A DNA stretch of 64,000 nucleotides from Mycobacterium sp. 1164966.3 (GTDB lineage Bacteria > Actinomycetota > Actinomycetes > Mycobacteriales > Mycobacteriaceae), in assembly GCF_001665395.1 (NCBI RefSeq), contig NZ_LZSG01000029.1, forward strand, positions 1 through 64,000, read 5' to 3'. Shown here in pieces: positions 16,974 through 29,383 of this stretch; within the stretch, counting starts at the first letter, position 1, and each line of letters opens with the position of its first letter. The notes under the pieces are model-generated. The model saw nothing but the letters and a program-made list of their open reading frames with translations, had not been told where the DNA came from and did not search any database. A program made the translations under genes and the position numbers.

Positions 16974-17068
16974 GGGTGACGACGCGGGCCGGGACGGGCC
17001 GCTGAGGAGCCCGACCATCCCACACCGCGGGTGACGACGCGGACCGGGACGGGCCGCTAAGGAGCCCG
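16974..17068. repeat. two direct repeats of 40 bp between pcnA and mutT4
   Basis: Copies at 16974-17013 and 17029-17068 differ at two positions; each begins GGGTGACGACGCGG and ends AGGAGCCCG. The period is 55 bp. The pair occupies most of the divergent intergenic region. Confidence 0.75.
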
Positions 17069-17186
17069 TGTGACTCGACGGCCCGCCACCCCATACCGCA
17101 CCACCAGATCGGCCCGCCACCATCGCACGTCCCACAACCGGCGAGTATGTCCAGGAGACAAGTCCGTCCCAGCTACTATCGCTTGA

Positions 17187-17921
17187 GTGTCGGACGGCGA
17201 ACAGGCGAAACCACGTCGGCGCCGGGGCCGGCGCCGCGGTCGTGGCGCTGCAGGTTCCGCCCAGAACCACGTGGACAACCAGCCGACCGGTGACGCAGCG
17301 TCGACGAAACCGCGCAGGTCTCGCTCACCGCGCCGCGCGCCGGAGCGGCTGCGCACGGTGCACGAAACATCCGCCGGCGGACTGGTCATCGATGGCATCG
17401 ACGGGCCCCGCGAGTCACAGGTAGCGGCGCTGATTGGTCGCGTCGACCGGCGTGGCCGGATGCTGTGGTCGCTGCCCAAGGGCCACATCGAGATGGGCGA
17501 AACCGCCGAACAGACCGCCATTCGTGAGGTCGCCGAGGAAACCGGGATCCGCGGCAGCGTGCTCGCCGCTCTCGGGCGCATCGACTACTGGTTCGTCACC
17601 GACGGCCGTCGCGTACACAAGACGGTGCACCACTATTTGATGAAGTTCTCCGGTGGCGAGCTCTCCGACGAGGACCTCGAGGTCGCCGAAGTGGCCTGGG
17701 TCCCAATGCGCGAGCTCCCGTCGCGGCTGGCCTACGCCGACGAACGCCGGCTGGCCGAGGTGGCCGACGAACTGATCGACAAACTTCAGAGCGACGGCCC
17801 GGCCGCGCTTCCGCCGCTACCGCCCAGCTCCCCGCGGCGACGACCACAGACACACTCGCGCACCCGCCACTCCGAAGAACGCGCCGCGGGCCCGAGGAAC
17901 GGCCGCGAGCCGGGGCCGTGA
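17187..17921 (+). CDS. mutT4: NUDIX hydrolase MutT4
   Basis: A 244-aa NUDIX hydrolase. The Nudix box spans roughly residues 101-123, beginning GHIEMGE and ending REVAEETGI, with all glutamates present. The N-terminus is a short, very basic Arg/Lys tract ([10 protein letters not shown]) and the C-terminus is Pro/Arg-rich; both occur in Rv3908. The M. tuberculosis protein has been linked to mutation avoidance, but its substrate preference is not firm. The start is GTG 17187. The last codons overlap the next gene (GTGA), so it heads an operon with Rv3909-like, murJ and probably sigM. Confidence 0.88.
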   Translation: MSDGEQAKPRRRRGRRRGRGAAGSAQNHVDNQPTGDAASTKPRRSRSPRRAPERLRTVHETSAGGLVIDGIDGPRESQVAALIGRVDRRGRMLWSLPKGHIEMGETAEQTAIREVAEETGIRGSVLAALGRIDYWFVTDGRRVHKTVHHYLMKFSGGELSDEDLEVAEVAWVPMRELPSRLAYADERRLAEVADELIDKLQSDGPAALPPLPPSSPRRRPQTHSRTRHSEERAAGPRNGREPGP

Positions 17922-20308
17922 CTGCGCCGCGAACCTGGTGGGCCGGCTTGGTGCGCCTCGCCGCGGTCATCGGCATGGTGGCCGGCTTTTCCGTGGTATT
18001 CACCGGATCAGTCGCTGCGCCGCGGGCGGTCGCCGGCGAGCCCAGCGCGACGCCGTTCATCCATGTCCGCATCGACCAGGTGACGCCCGACGTGGTCACC
18101 ACCACAAGCGACCCGGTCGTCACCGTCACCGGGATGGTCACCAACGTCGGCGACCGGCCGGTGCACGACGTCATGGTCCGGCTCGAACACGCGGCGGCCG
18201 TCGTTTCGTCAGCCGGTCTACGGACCTCGCTCGACGGCGGCACCGACGAGTACCAGCCGGCCGGGGACTTCGCCACAATCGCCCCCGAACTGCAGCGCGG
18301 CCAGGAGGCCGGCTTCGTCCTCACCGCGCCGCTGCGCTCACTGACCAAGCCGTCGCTGGGCGTCGGGCAGCCGGGGGTCTTCCCGATACTCGTCAACGCC
18401 AATGGCACACCCGACTACGGCGCGCCCGCCCGTCTCGACAACGCGCGCTTCCTGCTGCCGGTCGTGGGTGTCCCCCCCGACAAAGCCGACGACCTGAGCG
18501 GAGCCGTCGCACCCGACACCTCCAAACCGGTGTGGATCACCATGCTGTGGCCGCTGGCCGACCACCCCCGGCTGGCCCCCGGCGCCCCCGGCGGCACCCT
18601 TCCGGTCCGCCTGGTCGACGACGACCTGGCGACCTCACTGGCCACGGGCGGTCGGCTCGACATCCTGCTGTCCGCGGCCGAGGTGGCCACCAGCCACGAT
18701 GTCGACCCCGACGGCGCCGTCGGGCGAGCGCTGTGCCTGGCGGTCGACCCGGATCTGCTGGTCACCGTCAACGCGATGACCGGCGGGTATGTCGTGTCCA
18801 AACCTGCCGGCGGGGCCACTCAACAAACCCATCCCGGCACCGGCCAAGCGTCGGCGACCACCTGGCTGAACCGGCTGCGTGCACTGGCCCACCGAACCTG
18901 CGTGACGCCGCTACCGTATGCGCAAGCCGATCTCGATGCCCTGCAACGCGTCAACGACCGCGGGCTGAGCGCGATCGCCACCCACAGCGGCGGCGACGTC
19001 GTCGACCGCATCCTCGACGTCACCTCCACCCGGGCAGCCACCGTGTTGCCCGACGGCCCGCTGACCCACCGCGCGGTCGATCTGCTCAATGCCAACGACA
19101 GCACCGTCGCGGTCGCGGCGGCCGACTTCTCGGCTCAAGACACGGCGCGCGGATCCCACGCCGCCGACACCGTGCCGCGGCGCCTGTCCCCGCACGTGGT
19201 GGTCGCGCCGTTCGACCCGGCCGTTGGCGCCGCGCTGGCCGGGGCGGGCAACAGCCCGCTGGCTCCCACCTATCTGGACCCTTCGTTGTCGGTGCGGCTG
19301 ACACATGACTCGGTTACCGCGCGCCGGCAGGATGCGCTGGGCTCCATGTTCTGGCGCAGCCTGGACCGCGACGCCGCGCCGCGCACCCAGCTACTGGTGC
19401 CGCCGGCATCGTGGAACTTGCAGAGCGATGACGCGCAACTCATCCTGACCGCGCTGGCCACCACCATCCGGTCCGGCCTGGCGGTCCCGCGTCCGCTCAC
19501 CGCGGTCATCGCCGACGCCGCCGCGCAGATCGGGATCGGCGCACCGGAACCGCCTGGCCCCTACCCCTCGCCGCGCGGCCAGTTCAGCGACGAGGTCACC
19601 GGCCAGATCGCCGGCCAGGTCGGCCGGCTGTGGGGCCTGACCTCGGCGTTGATGACCGATGACCGGACCGGGTTGACCGGCGTCCAGTACACCGCGCCGC
19701 TACGCGAGGACATGCTGCGCGCGCTCAGCCAGTCCCAGCCGCCGGACACCCGCAACGGGCTGGCCCAACAACGCCTCGCGGTCGTCGGCAAGACGATCAA
19801 CGACCTGTTCGGGGCGGTGACGATCGTCAACCCGGGCGGCTCCTACACCCTGGCCACCGAGCACAGTCCGCTTCCGCTGGCCTTGCACAATGGCCTGGCC
19901 GTGCCGATCCGGGTGCGACTGCAGGTCGACACTCCGCCGGGGATGAGCGTCACCGACGTCGGCCAGATCGAGCTGCCGCCGGGATACCTGCCGCTGCGGG
20001 TGCCGATCGAAGTGCGCTTCACCCAGCGCGTTGCGATCGACGTATCGCTGCGGACCCCGGACGGCGCCCGGCTGGGCGAGCCGGTCCGGTTCTCGGTGCA
20101 CTCCAACGCCTACGGCAAGGTGCTGTTCGCGATCACACTGACGGCGGCGGCCGTGCTGGTGGCCCTGGCGGGGCGGCGGCTGTGGCACCGCTTCCGCGGC
20201 CAGCCCGACCGCGCCGACCTCGACCGTCCCGACCCGCCGTCTCATCACACGAAGGCCGATCCGCCGCCGCGGGTCGATGATCGGGTCGACGAACAGCACA
20301 GAGTTTGA
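17918..20308 (+). CDS. Rv3909-like secreted/membrane protein (DUF6049)
   Basis: A 796-aa envelope protein. The N-terminal hydrophobic segment (about residues 10-35) is a signal peptide or anchor. A large extracytoplasmic region follows, starting with an Ig-like beta domain ([22 protein letters not shown]). A membrane helix lies near the C-terminus ([16 protein letters not shown]), with a short basic cytoplasmic tail. The family always precedes the MurJ homologue in mycobacteria, which suggests a role in lipid II or peptidoglycan export. Start GTG 17918 overlaps mutT4, and its stop overlaps the next start (TGATG). Function is unknown. Confidence 0.85.
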   Translation: MTAPRTWWAGLVRLAAVIGMVAGFSVVFTGSVAAPRAVAGEPSATPFIHVRIDQVTPDVVTTTSDPVVTVTGMVTNVGDRPVHDVMVRLEHAAAVVSSAGLRTSLDGGTDEYQPAGDFATIAPELQRGQEAGFVLTAPLRSLTKPSLGVGQPGVFPILVNANGTPDYGAPARLDNARFLLPVVGVPPDKADDLSGAVAPDTSKPVWITMLWPLADHPRLAPGAPGGTLPVRLVDDDLATSLATGGRLDILLSAAEVATSHDVDPDGAVGRALCLAVDPDLLVTVNAMTGGYVVSKPAGGATQQTHPGTGQASATTWLNRLRALAHRTCVTPLPYAQADLDALQRVNDRGLSAIATHSGGDVVDRILDVTSTRAATVLPDGPLTHRAVDLLNANDSTVAVAAADFSAQDTARGSHAADTVPRRLSPHVVVAPFDPAVGAALAGAGNSPLAPTYLDPSLSVRLTHDSVTARRQDALGSMFWRSLDRDAAPRTQLLVPPASWNLQSDDAQLILTALATTIRSGLAVPRPLTAVIADAAAQIGIGAPEPPGPYPSPRGQFSDEVTGQIAGQVGRLWGLTSALMTDDRTGLTGVQYTAPLREDMLRALSQSQPPDTRNGLAQQRLAVVGKTINDLFGAVTIVNPGGSYTLATEHSPLPLALHNGLAVPIRVRLQVDTPPGMSVTDVGQIELPPGYLPLRVPIEVRFTQRVAIDVSLRTPDGARLGEPVRFSVHSNAYGKVLFAITLTAAAVLVALAGRRLWHRFRGQPDRADLDRPDPPSHHTKADPPPRVDDRVDEQHRV

Positions 20309-23300
20309 TGAAGCCCGCCTCTCGTCGGCCCGAGCGATCACCGCAGCGACGCACAGCACCCGCTCGGGTCGTAAGTCCGCCCCGCCTGCCGGCGCCTGAG
20401 CCGGCCGCGCGGCGACCCGAACTGTCCGATGCCGCGCTGGTATCGCGGTCCTGGGGGATGGCGTTCGCGACGCTGATCAGCCGGATCACCGGCTTCGCCC
20501 GCATCGTGCTGCTCGCCGCGATCCTGGGTGCGGCGCTGTCCAGCGCCTTCTCGGTGGCCAATCAGCTGCCGAACCTGGTCGCCGCTCTGGTGCTGGAGGC
20601 GACGTTCACCGCGATCTTCGTTCCGGTGCTGGCCCGCGCTGAGCAGGGCGACCCCGACGGCGGCGCGGCGTTCGTGCGGCGTCTGGTCACGTTGACGACT
20701 ACCCTGCTGTTGATCGCCACGGTGCTGTCGGTGCTCGCTGCGCCGGTGCTGGTGCGACTGATGCTGGGCCGCAATCCACAGGTCAACGAACCCCTGACCA
20801 CCGCCTTCGCCTACCTGCTATTGCCGCAGGTCCTCGCCTACGGCCTGACATCTGTCTTCATGGCAATCTTGAACACCCGCAACGTTTTTGGGCCGCCGGC
20901 GTGGGCGCCCGTCGTCAACAACGTGGTGGCGATTGCCACGCTGGTGGTGTACCTGCTGGTACCGGGCGAGCTGTCGGTCGACCCGGTCCGGATGGGGAAC
21001 ACGAAACTCCTGGTCCTCGCGGTCGGCACCAGCCTGGGGGTGTTCGCGCAGACCGCGGTCCTGCTGGTGGCGATCGGTCGCCAGCACATCAGCCTGCGTC
21101 CGCTGTGGGGAATCGACGAGCGGCTCAAGCGTTTCGGCGCCATGGCCGCCGCGATGGTGCTGTACGTGGTGATCAGTCAGCTCGGTCTGGTGATCGGCAA
21201 TCAGATCGCCAGCACGGCGGCGGCTTCCGGACCAGCGATCTACAACTACACGTGGCTGGTGTTGATGCTGCCCTTCGGCATGATCGGGGTCACCGTGCTG
21301 ACCGTGGTGATGCCGCGGCTGAGCCGCAACGCCGCCGCTGACGACACCCGGGCGGTGCTCGCCGACCTGTCGCTGGCCACCCGCCTGACAATGATCACGC
21401 TGATCCCGATCGTGGCATTCATGACCGTCGGCGGCCCGGCGATGGGCAGTGCCCTGTTCGCCTACGGCCACTTCGGCGGCGTCGACGCCGGCTACCTGGG
21501 TGCGGCGATCTCACTTTCCGCGTTCACCTTGATTCCGTACGCACTGGTGCTGTTGCAGCTGCGGGTGTTCTACGCCCGCGAGCAGCCCTGGACGCCGATC
21601 GTGATCATCCTGGTGATCACCACCGTGAAGATCGCCGGCTCGGTGCTGGCTCCACACGTCACCGGCGACCCCAAGCTGGTCGCCGGCTACCTCGGGCTGG
21701 CAAACGGCCTGGGCTTTCTGGCTGGCGCGATCGTCGGCTACTACCTGCTGCGGCGTGCGCTGCGCCCGCGCGGTGGCCACCTCGTCGGCGCGAACGAAAC
21801 GCGGACCATCCTGGTGACGACCGCCGCGTCGCTGCTGGCGGGCCTGCTCGCCCACGTGGCCGACCGGCTGCTGAAACTGGGCTCACTGACGGCTCACTTC
21901 GGCGGCGCGGGCTCGCTGTTGCGGCTGCTGATATTGGCGACGATCATGCTCCCGATCATGGCGGTGGTGATGCTGCGCGGGCAGGTTCCCGAGGCGCATG
22001 CGGCGCTGGGCGCCATCCGCCGCCGGATCCGCGGGCCTGCACCGCTGCGAAAAGCCCCGGTACCGGTTAAATCGTCTCGCAGCGGCCCCGTCACGTACCC
22101 TGAGCAGAGGAATTCGACCCCGCCGGGGCCAGATGCGGTCCAGGAGCCGATCCGGCGCAGACCTCCCGAGCGCGGCACCAGAGCCGGAATAGCGAAAGGA
22201 CTGGAGGTGAGCGACCGCCCATTGGAGAGCACCTCGCCCGATTTCGCATCCGGCTCCGCGCGCGGTCACGACGTCCAGCGCCCGGTTGCCGACGACTTCC
22301 ACCCCGACATTCCCGACACGCCTGATGTTCACGAGCCCGGTCCCAAGTCGCCACCTCGCTCGTCCGACGAGCTGAACGGCGACCTGTCCCCCGATCCCAC
22401 CCGTCAGCCGCTTGCCTTCGACGCGCCCCGCGAACCCGGGCCCGAATCGTCGGCGGCATCCGACGACGTCCATTTGGTGCCGGGCGCTCGTATCGCCGGT
22501 GGCCGCTACCGGCTGCTGGTCTTCCACGGTGGCGCACCCCCCTTGCAGTTCTGGCAGGCGCTGGACACCGCACTGGACCGGCAGGTCGCGCTGACCTTCA
22601 TTGACCCGGACGGGGCGCTGCCCCCCGAGGTGCTCCAGGAGATCTTGGCCCGTACCCTGCGGCTCAGCCGGATCGACACGCCCGGTGTGGCGCGGGTGCT
22701 CGACGTCGTCCACACCGGCGCGGGTGGCTTGGTGGTTTCGGAGTGGATTCGGGGCGGCTCGCTGCAGGAGGTCGCCGACACCGCACCGTCACCCGTCGGC
22801 GCCGTCCGGGCAATGCAGTCGCTGGCCGCGGCGGCCGCGGCCGCTCACCGTGCCGGTGTCGCGCTGTCGATCGACCATCCCGCGCGGGTGCGCGTCAGCA
22901 TCGACGGCGATGTCGTTTTGGCGTACCCGGCGACCATGCCCGACGCCAACCCGCAGAACGACATCCGCGGAATCGGCGCGGCGTTATATGCGCTGCTGGT
23001 CAACCGGTGGCCACTGCAGGAGTCCGGGGTGCGCAGCGGGCTGGCGCCGGCCAAGCGGGACGCAACTGGCAACCCGCTCGAACCCACCGTCATCGAACCC
23101 GACATCCCGTTCCAGATTTCGGCGGTGGCCGCTCGTTCCGTTCAAGAGGACGGCGGGATACGCAGCGCCTCAACGCTTCTGAACTTGCTACAGCAGGCGA
23201 CCGCGGTAGCCGACCGCACCGAGGTGCTCGGCCCGATCGACGATTCCGACGCCATCGACGAACCGCCGACCTCAGCGTCGCGGCGCCCGTCGACGGTTCG

Positions 23301-23961
23301 TGACGCCGGACCCCTGGGTAATCAGCGCCGCAACGTGCTGATCGGTATCGGCGCCGCAGCCGTCGTCATCGTCGTGACCCTGCTGGTGATTGCCCAACTG
23401 GTGAACAAGATCTTCGGTGGCGTCGGCGGCGGCTTCAGCAAGGAAGAGCTCGGCCTGAACACCCCGACGTCGGCGACGGCGTCGGCCTCGCCCAGCAACG
23501 CGCCCGCCGGCAGCGTGGTCAAACCGACCAAGGCGGCGGTCTTCTCCCCCGGCGGCGAAGCCGACTCTCCGGGCACGGCCGGCAACGTGATCGACGGCAA
23601 CGCGGGCACCTCCTGGGAAACCGACGTCTACAGCGACCCGGTCCCGTTCCCCGGCTTCAAGAACGGCGTCGGCCTGATTTTGCAGCTGCCGCAGCCCACG
23701 GTCGTCGGCGCGGTAACCATCGACGTCGCCAGCACCGGCACCAAGGTCGAGATCCGCTCGGCCAACACCGCGACGCCGGCGAAGCTCGAGGACACCACGC
23801 TGCTGACTGGAGCCACAGCGCTCAAACCCGGCCGCAACACCATCTCGGTGAAGTCCTCCTCGCCGACGTCGAATCTGCTGGTGTGGATCTCCACGTTGGG
23901 CACCCTGGATGGCAAGAGCCAGGCTCGCATCTCCGAAATCACGGTCCAGGCGGCGTCATAA
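20308..23961 (+). CDS. murJ: MurJ/MviN lipid II flippase fused to pseudokinase domain
   Basis: A 1217-aa fusion matching Rv3910. Residues ~40-560 form about 14 membrane helices of the MOP-superfamily lipid II flippase. A Pro/Ser-rich linker follows, then a kinase-like domain (about 715-950) that lacks HRD and DFG catalytic motifs, so it is a pseudokinase. One more membrane helix (about 1012-1035) leads to an extracellular beta-sandwich tail with a DGNAGTSWETD motif. In M. tuberculosis the pseudokinase is phosphorylated by PknB and then binds FhaA, restraining peptidoglycan synthesis; pknB is in this window. ATG 20308 overlaps the upstream stop by one base; a TTG three bases earlier is less likely. 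Confidence 0.93.
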   Translation: MKPASRRPERSPQRRTAPARVVSPPRLPAPEPAARRPELSDAALVSRSWGMAFATLISRITGFARIVLLAAILGAALSSAFSVANQLPNLVAALVLEATFTAIFVPVLARAEQGDPDGGAAFVRRLVTLTTTLLLIATVLSVLAAPVLVRLMLGRNPQVNEPLTTAFAYLLLPQVLAYGLTSVFMAILNTRNVFGPPAWAPVVNNVVAIATLVVYLLVPGELSVDPVRMGNTKLLVLAVGTSLGVFAQTAVLLVAIGRQHISLRPLWGIDERLKRFGAMAAAMVLYVVISQLGLVIGNQIASTAAASGPAIYNYTWLVLMLPFGMIGVTVLTVVMPRLSRNAAADDTRAVLADLSLATRLTMITLIPIVAFMTVGGPAMGSALFAYGHFGGVDAGYLGAAISLSAFTLIPYALVLLQLRVFYAREQPWTPIVIILVITTVKIAGSVLAPHVTGDPKLVAGYLGLANGLGFLAGAIVGYYLLRRALRPRGGHLVGANETRTILVTTAASLLAGLLAHVADRLLKLGSLTAHFGGAGSLLRLLILATIMLPIMAVVMLRGQVPEAHAALGAIRRRIRGPAPLRKAPVPVKSSRSGPVTYPEQRNSTPPGPDAVQEPIRRRPPERGTRAGIAKGLEVSDRPLESTSPDFASGSARGHDVQRPVADDFHPDIPDTPDVHEPGPKSPPRSSDELNGDLSPDPTRQPLAFDAPREPGPESSAASDDVHLVPGARIAGGRYRLLVFHGGAPPLQFWQALDTALDRQVALTFIDPDGALPPEVLQEILARTLRLSRIDTPGVARVLDVVHTGAGGLVVSEWIRGGSLQEVADTAPSPVGAVRAMQSLAAAAAAAHRAGVALSIDHPARVRVSIDGDVVLAYPATMPDANPQNDIRGIGAALYALLVNRWPLQESGVRSGLAPAKRDATGNPLEPTVIEPDIPFQISAVAARSVQEDGGIRSASTLLNLLQQATAVADRTEVLGPIDDSDAIDEPPTSASRRPSTVRDAGPLGNQRRNVLIGIGAAAVVIVVTLLVIAQLVNKIFGGVGGGFSKEELGLNTPTSATASASPSNAPAGSVVKPTKAAVFSPGGEADSPGTAGNVIDGNAGTSWETDVYSDPVPFPGFKNGVGLILQLPQPTVVGAVTIDVASTGTKVEIRSANTATPAKLEDTTLLTGATALKPGRNTISVKSSSPTSNLLVWISTLGTLDGKSQARISEITVQAAS

Positions 23962-23984
23962 CCCGGCCCTAGCCGGCGCGACGG

Positions 23985-24614
23985 GTGAAGTGCCGCGCGG
24001 CACCCGATTGGCTACTGTCCCGGCTCGTGGGCTTCGGGCGAAACATCAAGCGAGACCGCACCGATGGCGAGTTGCTGGCCGCCCACGTCGCCGGCGACCG
24101 GTACGCGTTCGACGAGCTTTTCCACCGCCACCGACGACAACTGCATCGGCTCGCTCGGCTCACCAGCCAAACCCCCGAAGACGCCGAAGACGCGCTGCAG
24201 GATGCCATGCTCTCAGCCCACCGCGGCGCGGGTTCCTTCCGGAATGACGCCGCCGTGCGCAGCTGGCTGCACCGCATCGTGGTCAACGCCTGCCTGGACC
24301 GTCTGCGGCGCGCCAAAGCCCATCCCACCAGTCCGTTGCAGGACGTCCATTGGGTAGCCGATCGGACGGCGCAGGTGGAGACGGCGATCCTGGTGCATCG
24401 AGCGCTGATGCGGCTGCCCGTCGAGCAGCGCGCAGCGGTGGTGGCCGTCGACATGGAGGGCTATTCGATCGCCGATACCGCCCGGCTGTTGGGCATCGCC
24501 GAGGGCACGGTCAAGAGTCGGTGCGCTCGTGCTCGCGCCCGGCTCGCCGACCTGCTCGGTTACCTGAACACCGGCGTCGGCGCCGCGTCGGATCGACCGG
24601 CCAGTCAGTGCTGA
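23985..24614 (+). CDS. sigM: ECF sigma factor SigM
   Basis: 209 aa. Region 2 (DRYAFDELFHRHRRQLHRLA, then EDALQDAMLSAHRGAGSF) and region 4 (LPVEQRAAVVAVDMEGYSIADTA, then AEGTVKSRCARARARL) are clear and nearly identical to Rv3911. The start is uncertain: GTG 23985 gives the longest form, while GTG 24027 (VGFGRNIK) begins where homologues align. SigM controls a small late-stage regulon in M. tuberculosis that includes esx genes. The esxE/esxF/cpnT group is not present in this window. It lies 23 bp after the murJ fusion and 46 bp before its anti-sigma gene. Confidence 0.9.
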   Translation: MKCRAAPDWLLSRLVGFGRNIKRDRTDGELLAAHVAGDRYAFDELFHRHRRQLHRLARLTSQTPEDAEDALQDAMLSAHRGAGSFRNDAAVRSWLHRIVVNACLDRLRRAKAHPTSPLQDVHWVADRTAQVETAILVHRALMRLPVEQRAAVVAVDMEGYSIADTARLLGIAEGTVKSRCARARARLADLLGYLNTGVGAASDRPASQC

Positions 24615-24660
24615 CCCCTGTGCGTAGCCATCGAACTGTGCATCAAGGACACTGGGGCGG

Positions 24661-26880
<2,220 letters not shown>

Positions 26881-26881
26881 C

Positions 26882-26993
26882 GCGGCGATCGCAAGCGCGG
26901 CGCAGCCGGAGGAAGCGCGTCGCCGCCATCGATAACAGCGGCGATCGCAAGCGCGGCGCAGCCGGGGGAAGCGGGTCGCCGCCATCGATAACA
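26882..26993. repeat. tandem duplication of a 56-bp unit downstream of trxC
   Basis: Units 26882-26937 and 26938-26993 are directly adjacent and differ at two bases. Each begins GCGGCGATCGCAAGCGCGG and ends GTCGCCGCCATCGATAACA, so the unit ends (GGCGAT and GTCGCC) are roughly complementary. It looks like a mycobacterial interspersed repeat of MIRU type. Confidence 0.8.
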
Positions 26994-27126
26994 GCCTGGT
27001 CTGGTTCGGCACACCACACGCTCGATTAGCCTGGGGTTTTCCGAAAATCGTCAAGGATCTGCGACAATACCGGCTAACTGTTATGCATTGACTAGCGAGA
27101 TCAGGTAGTCCCGGAGGGCCCTTGGT

Positions 27127-28344
27127 ATGTCGAGTTCGCGCCGCGAAGCCGGCGACGCGTTGCGCGCTGGTGACCGTGGCGCCGCTGTTACCGAGATTCG
27201 GGCTGCGCTCGCCGCGCTGGGAATGCTTGACAACCCCGACGAGGAACTGAACACCGGCAGGCATCTAGCGCTCGATGTCTTCGACGACGAGCTCGACGAG
27301 GCGGTTCGCGCCTTCCAGCAACATCGCGGACTGCTCGTGGACGGCGTCGTCGGCGAGGCTACTTACCGGGCGATCAAGGAGGCCTCCTACCGGCTTGGTG
27401 CCCGTACGCTGTATCACCAATTCGGTGCGCCGCTTTACGGCGACGACGTGGCAACGCTACAAGCCCGGTTGCAAGACCTCGGTTTCTACACCGGTCTGGT
27501 GGATGGGCACTTCGGCTTGCAGACGCACAACGCACTGATGTCCTACCAACGTGAGTACGGTCTTGCCGCCGACGGTATCTGCGGGCCAGAAACGTTACGC
27601 TCCTTGTACTTTCTGAGTTCGCGGGTTACCGGGGGTTCGCCGCACGCCATCCGCGAGGAGGAACTGGTGCGACGGTCCGGGCCGAAATTGTCTGGTAAAC
27701 GGATCATTATCGATCCGGGCCGCGGTGGCGCGGACCACGGCCTGATCACCCAGAGTCCAGATGGTCCGATCAGCGAAGCAGACGTGTTGTGGGACTTGGC
27801 AAGTCGTCTTGAGGGCCGAATGACTGCCATCGGCATGGAGACGTTTCTGTCCCGGCCGACCAATCGCAGCCCGTCCGACGCCGAGCGGGCAGCCACCGCC
27901 AACAATGTCGGTGCCGATCTGATGATCAGCCTCCGCTGCGAGTCCCAGGCCAGTCCCGCGGCCAACGGCGTCGCATCGTTTCACTTCGGAAACTCGCACG
28001 GTTCGGTTTCCACCATCGGCCGCAACCTCGCCGATTTCATTCAACGGGAAGTCGTGGCCCGCACGGGTTTACGCGATTGCCGTACGCATGGCCGGACGTG
28101 GGACCTGCTGCGACTAACCCGGATGCCGACCGTTCAGGTCGACATCGGTTACATCACTAACCCGCGCGATCGCGGGATGCTCGTCTCGACGCAGACCCGC
28201 GATGCCATCGCCGAAGGCATTCTCGCTGCGGTCAAGCGCCTGTACCTCTTGGGCAAGAACGATCGCCCTACTGGCACATTCACTTTCGCTGAGTTGCTGG
28301 CCCACGAATTATCCGTGGAGCGGGCCACCCGAAGCGGTTCCTAA
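27127..28344 (+). CDS. cwlM: CwlM, peptidoglycan amidase-like regulator of MurA
   Basis: 405 aa, as Rv3915. Two peptidoglycan-binding-like domains (about residues 15-80 and 95-165, each with the GLxVDGxxGxxT pattern) are followed by an amidase_3 fold (about 190-375, IIDPGRGGADHG onward). The first zinc-ligand region reads DPGRGG rather than the usual D-P-G-H-G-G, consistent with loss of catalysis. In mycobacteria, CwlM phosphorylated by PknB activates MurA, the first committed step of peptidoglycan synthesis. ATG 27127 is preceded by GGAGG. Its stop overlaps the convergent gene at 28341. Confidence 0.92.
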   Translation: MSSSRREAGDALRAGDRGAAVTEIRAALAALGMLDNPDEELNTGRHLALDVFDDELDEAVRAFQQHRGLLVDGVVGEATYRAIKEASYRLGARTLYHQFGAPLYGDDVATLQARLQDLGFYTGLVDGHFGLQTHNALMSYQREYGLAADGICGPETLRSLYFLSSRVTGGSPHAIREEELVRRSGPKLSGKRIIIDPGRGGADHGLITQSPDGPISEADVLWDLASRLEGRMTAIGMETFLSRPTNRSPSDAERAATANNVGADLMISLRCESQASPAANGVASFHFGNSHGSVSTIGRNLADFIQREVVARTGLRDCRTHGRTWDLLRLTRMPTVQVDIGYITNPRDRGMLVSTQTRDAIAEGILAAVKRLYLLGKNDRPTGTFTFAELLAHELSVERATRSGS

Positions 28345-29087
28345 CTTTCCGGCGCGTGCGCGCTGGTGGCTGTTGCCCCAGCCCCAACCGGTTGTTGCAG
28401 TTGAGCATTCGCCAACAATCGCTCCAGCGCGGCCTCGACTTCTGCTTTCCACCCCAGGCCCTTGTCGAGTTCGAGCCGCAGCCGCGGGAAGTACCGGTGT
28501 GGTGCGACCACAATGAAACCCATGTCCTGCAAGAAGTCCGCGTCGATGATGCAGTGGTCCACCGAGCAGTCGCCGAGCGCCTCCAGCACCGGCTGCACGT
28601 CGGGATCCACCTTGCGGGGATCCTGCAATTCGGAGGCGGCTGGGGTACGGCCGAAAGCCTCCAGCGCCCGCACTCCGCGACGCACCAACTCGTCGATCAC
28701 CCGCGCGATCAGGCTGTGTGGCAGGTCGTCGGCGGCTTGCCCGACTTCGATACCCATCGACGTCAGCAACACGGCGTCGGCGGACACCGGCGCGGTGGGA
28801 AACCGGTGCGCACGCGGTACCGCCCCGGGTGGAGCGTAGAGGACATACCCCAGGCAGGGCGGTTCGGCGTTGCTGCGCTCGTCGGGGATCGCGGTCGCAA
28901 CCTGTCCGCACGATCCCCATTCCAGCATCACCATCGACAACCAAGCCTCTTTCTCGAACTCCGGATCGGCGAGGTGGTCTCGGTTACCGAGCGTCGCGGG
29001 GTCGACCTCCCAGAAGACGCAGCGCCGTGCGTGCTTGGGAAGCTGCTCGAAGGCTTCGAGCCGCAGCGGTGTGATTCGAGCAGACAC
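28341..29087 (-). CDS. Rv3916c-like conserved protein (possible GNAT fold)
   Basis: A 248-aa protein found beside parB in mycobacteria. The frame is open to 29348, but GTG 29087 is chosen: AGGAG is just upstream and the protein then begins SARITPLRLEAFEQLPKHARRC as in Rv3916c. The LVSMGIE/LIARVIDELVRRGVRALEAFGRT stretch resembles an acetyltransferase fold; I cannot confirm the acetyl-CoA loop. It overlaps the end of cwlM by 4 bp tail to tail. Confidence 0.85.
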   Translation of the reverse strand: MSARITPLRLEAFEQLPKHARRCVFWEVDPATLGNRDHLADPEFEKEAWLSMVMLEWGSCGQVATAIPDERSNAEPPCLGYVLYAPPGAVPRAHRFPTAPVSADAVLLTSMGIEVGQAADDLPHSLIARVIDELVRRGVRALEAFGRTPAASELQDPRKVDPDVQPVLEALGDCSVDHCIIDADFLQDMGFIVVAPHRYFPRLRLELDKGLGWKAEVEAALERLLANAQLQQPVGAGATATSAHAPES

Positions 29088-29383
29088 TAGTCTCCTGGCC
29101 TCCGTGCGGTACTGCGGCCCGGCTGCCCCCAGGCCGGGCTGCACCGGCAACCTCTCCAGAATAAGAGAGTTTCGGAGCATCGGGCCAGTTTTGCCGGCTC
29201 CGCTCGCGCGCTGGCGCCACGACGATCTCCGCAACTCCCCCACCGCCCACTGCCGTCCCGGAGAGAACGCCGAAATAGCTTGACGCACAGTACGTCTCGG
29301 TTGCAGTTCGGTGACAGGGCGGGGTGTCGTGCCACGCCGAACCGGCACAATGTCACAGTGACGTAATTACAGCGTATGCCGGA
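29088..29383. other. intergenic region between parB and Rv3916c-like gene
   Basis: 296 bp with no convincing gene. It contains the short odd palindrome GTCACAGTGAC (29352-29362) about 22 bp after the parB stop, and the promoter region of the Rv3916c-like gene. Nothing else stands out. Confidence 0.5.

Noticed and set aside
16974..17068. CRISPR-like direct repeats
   Set aside because: Only two 40-bp copies, no third copy, no cas genes; the same applies to the tandem units at 26882-26993.
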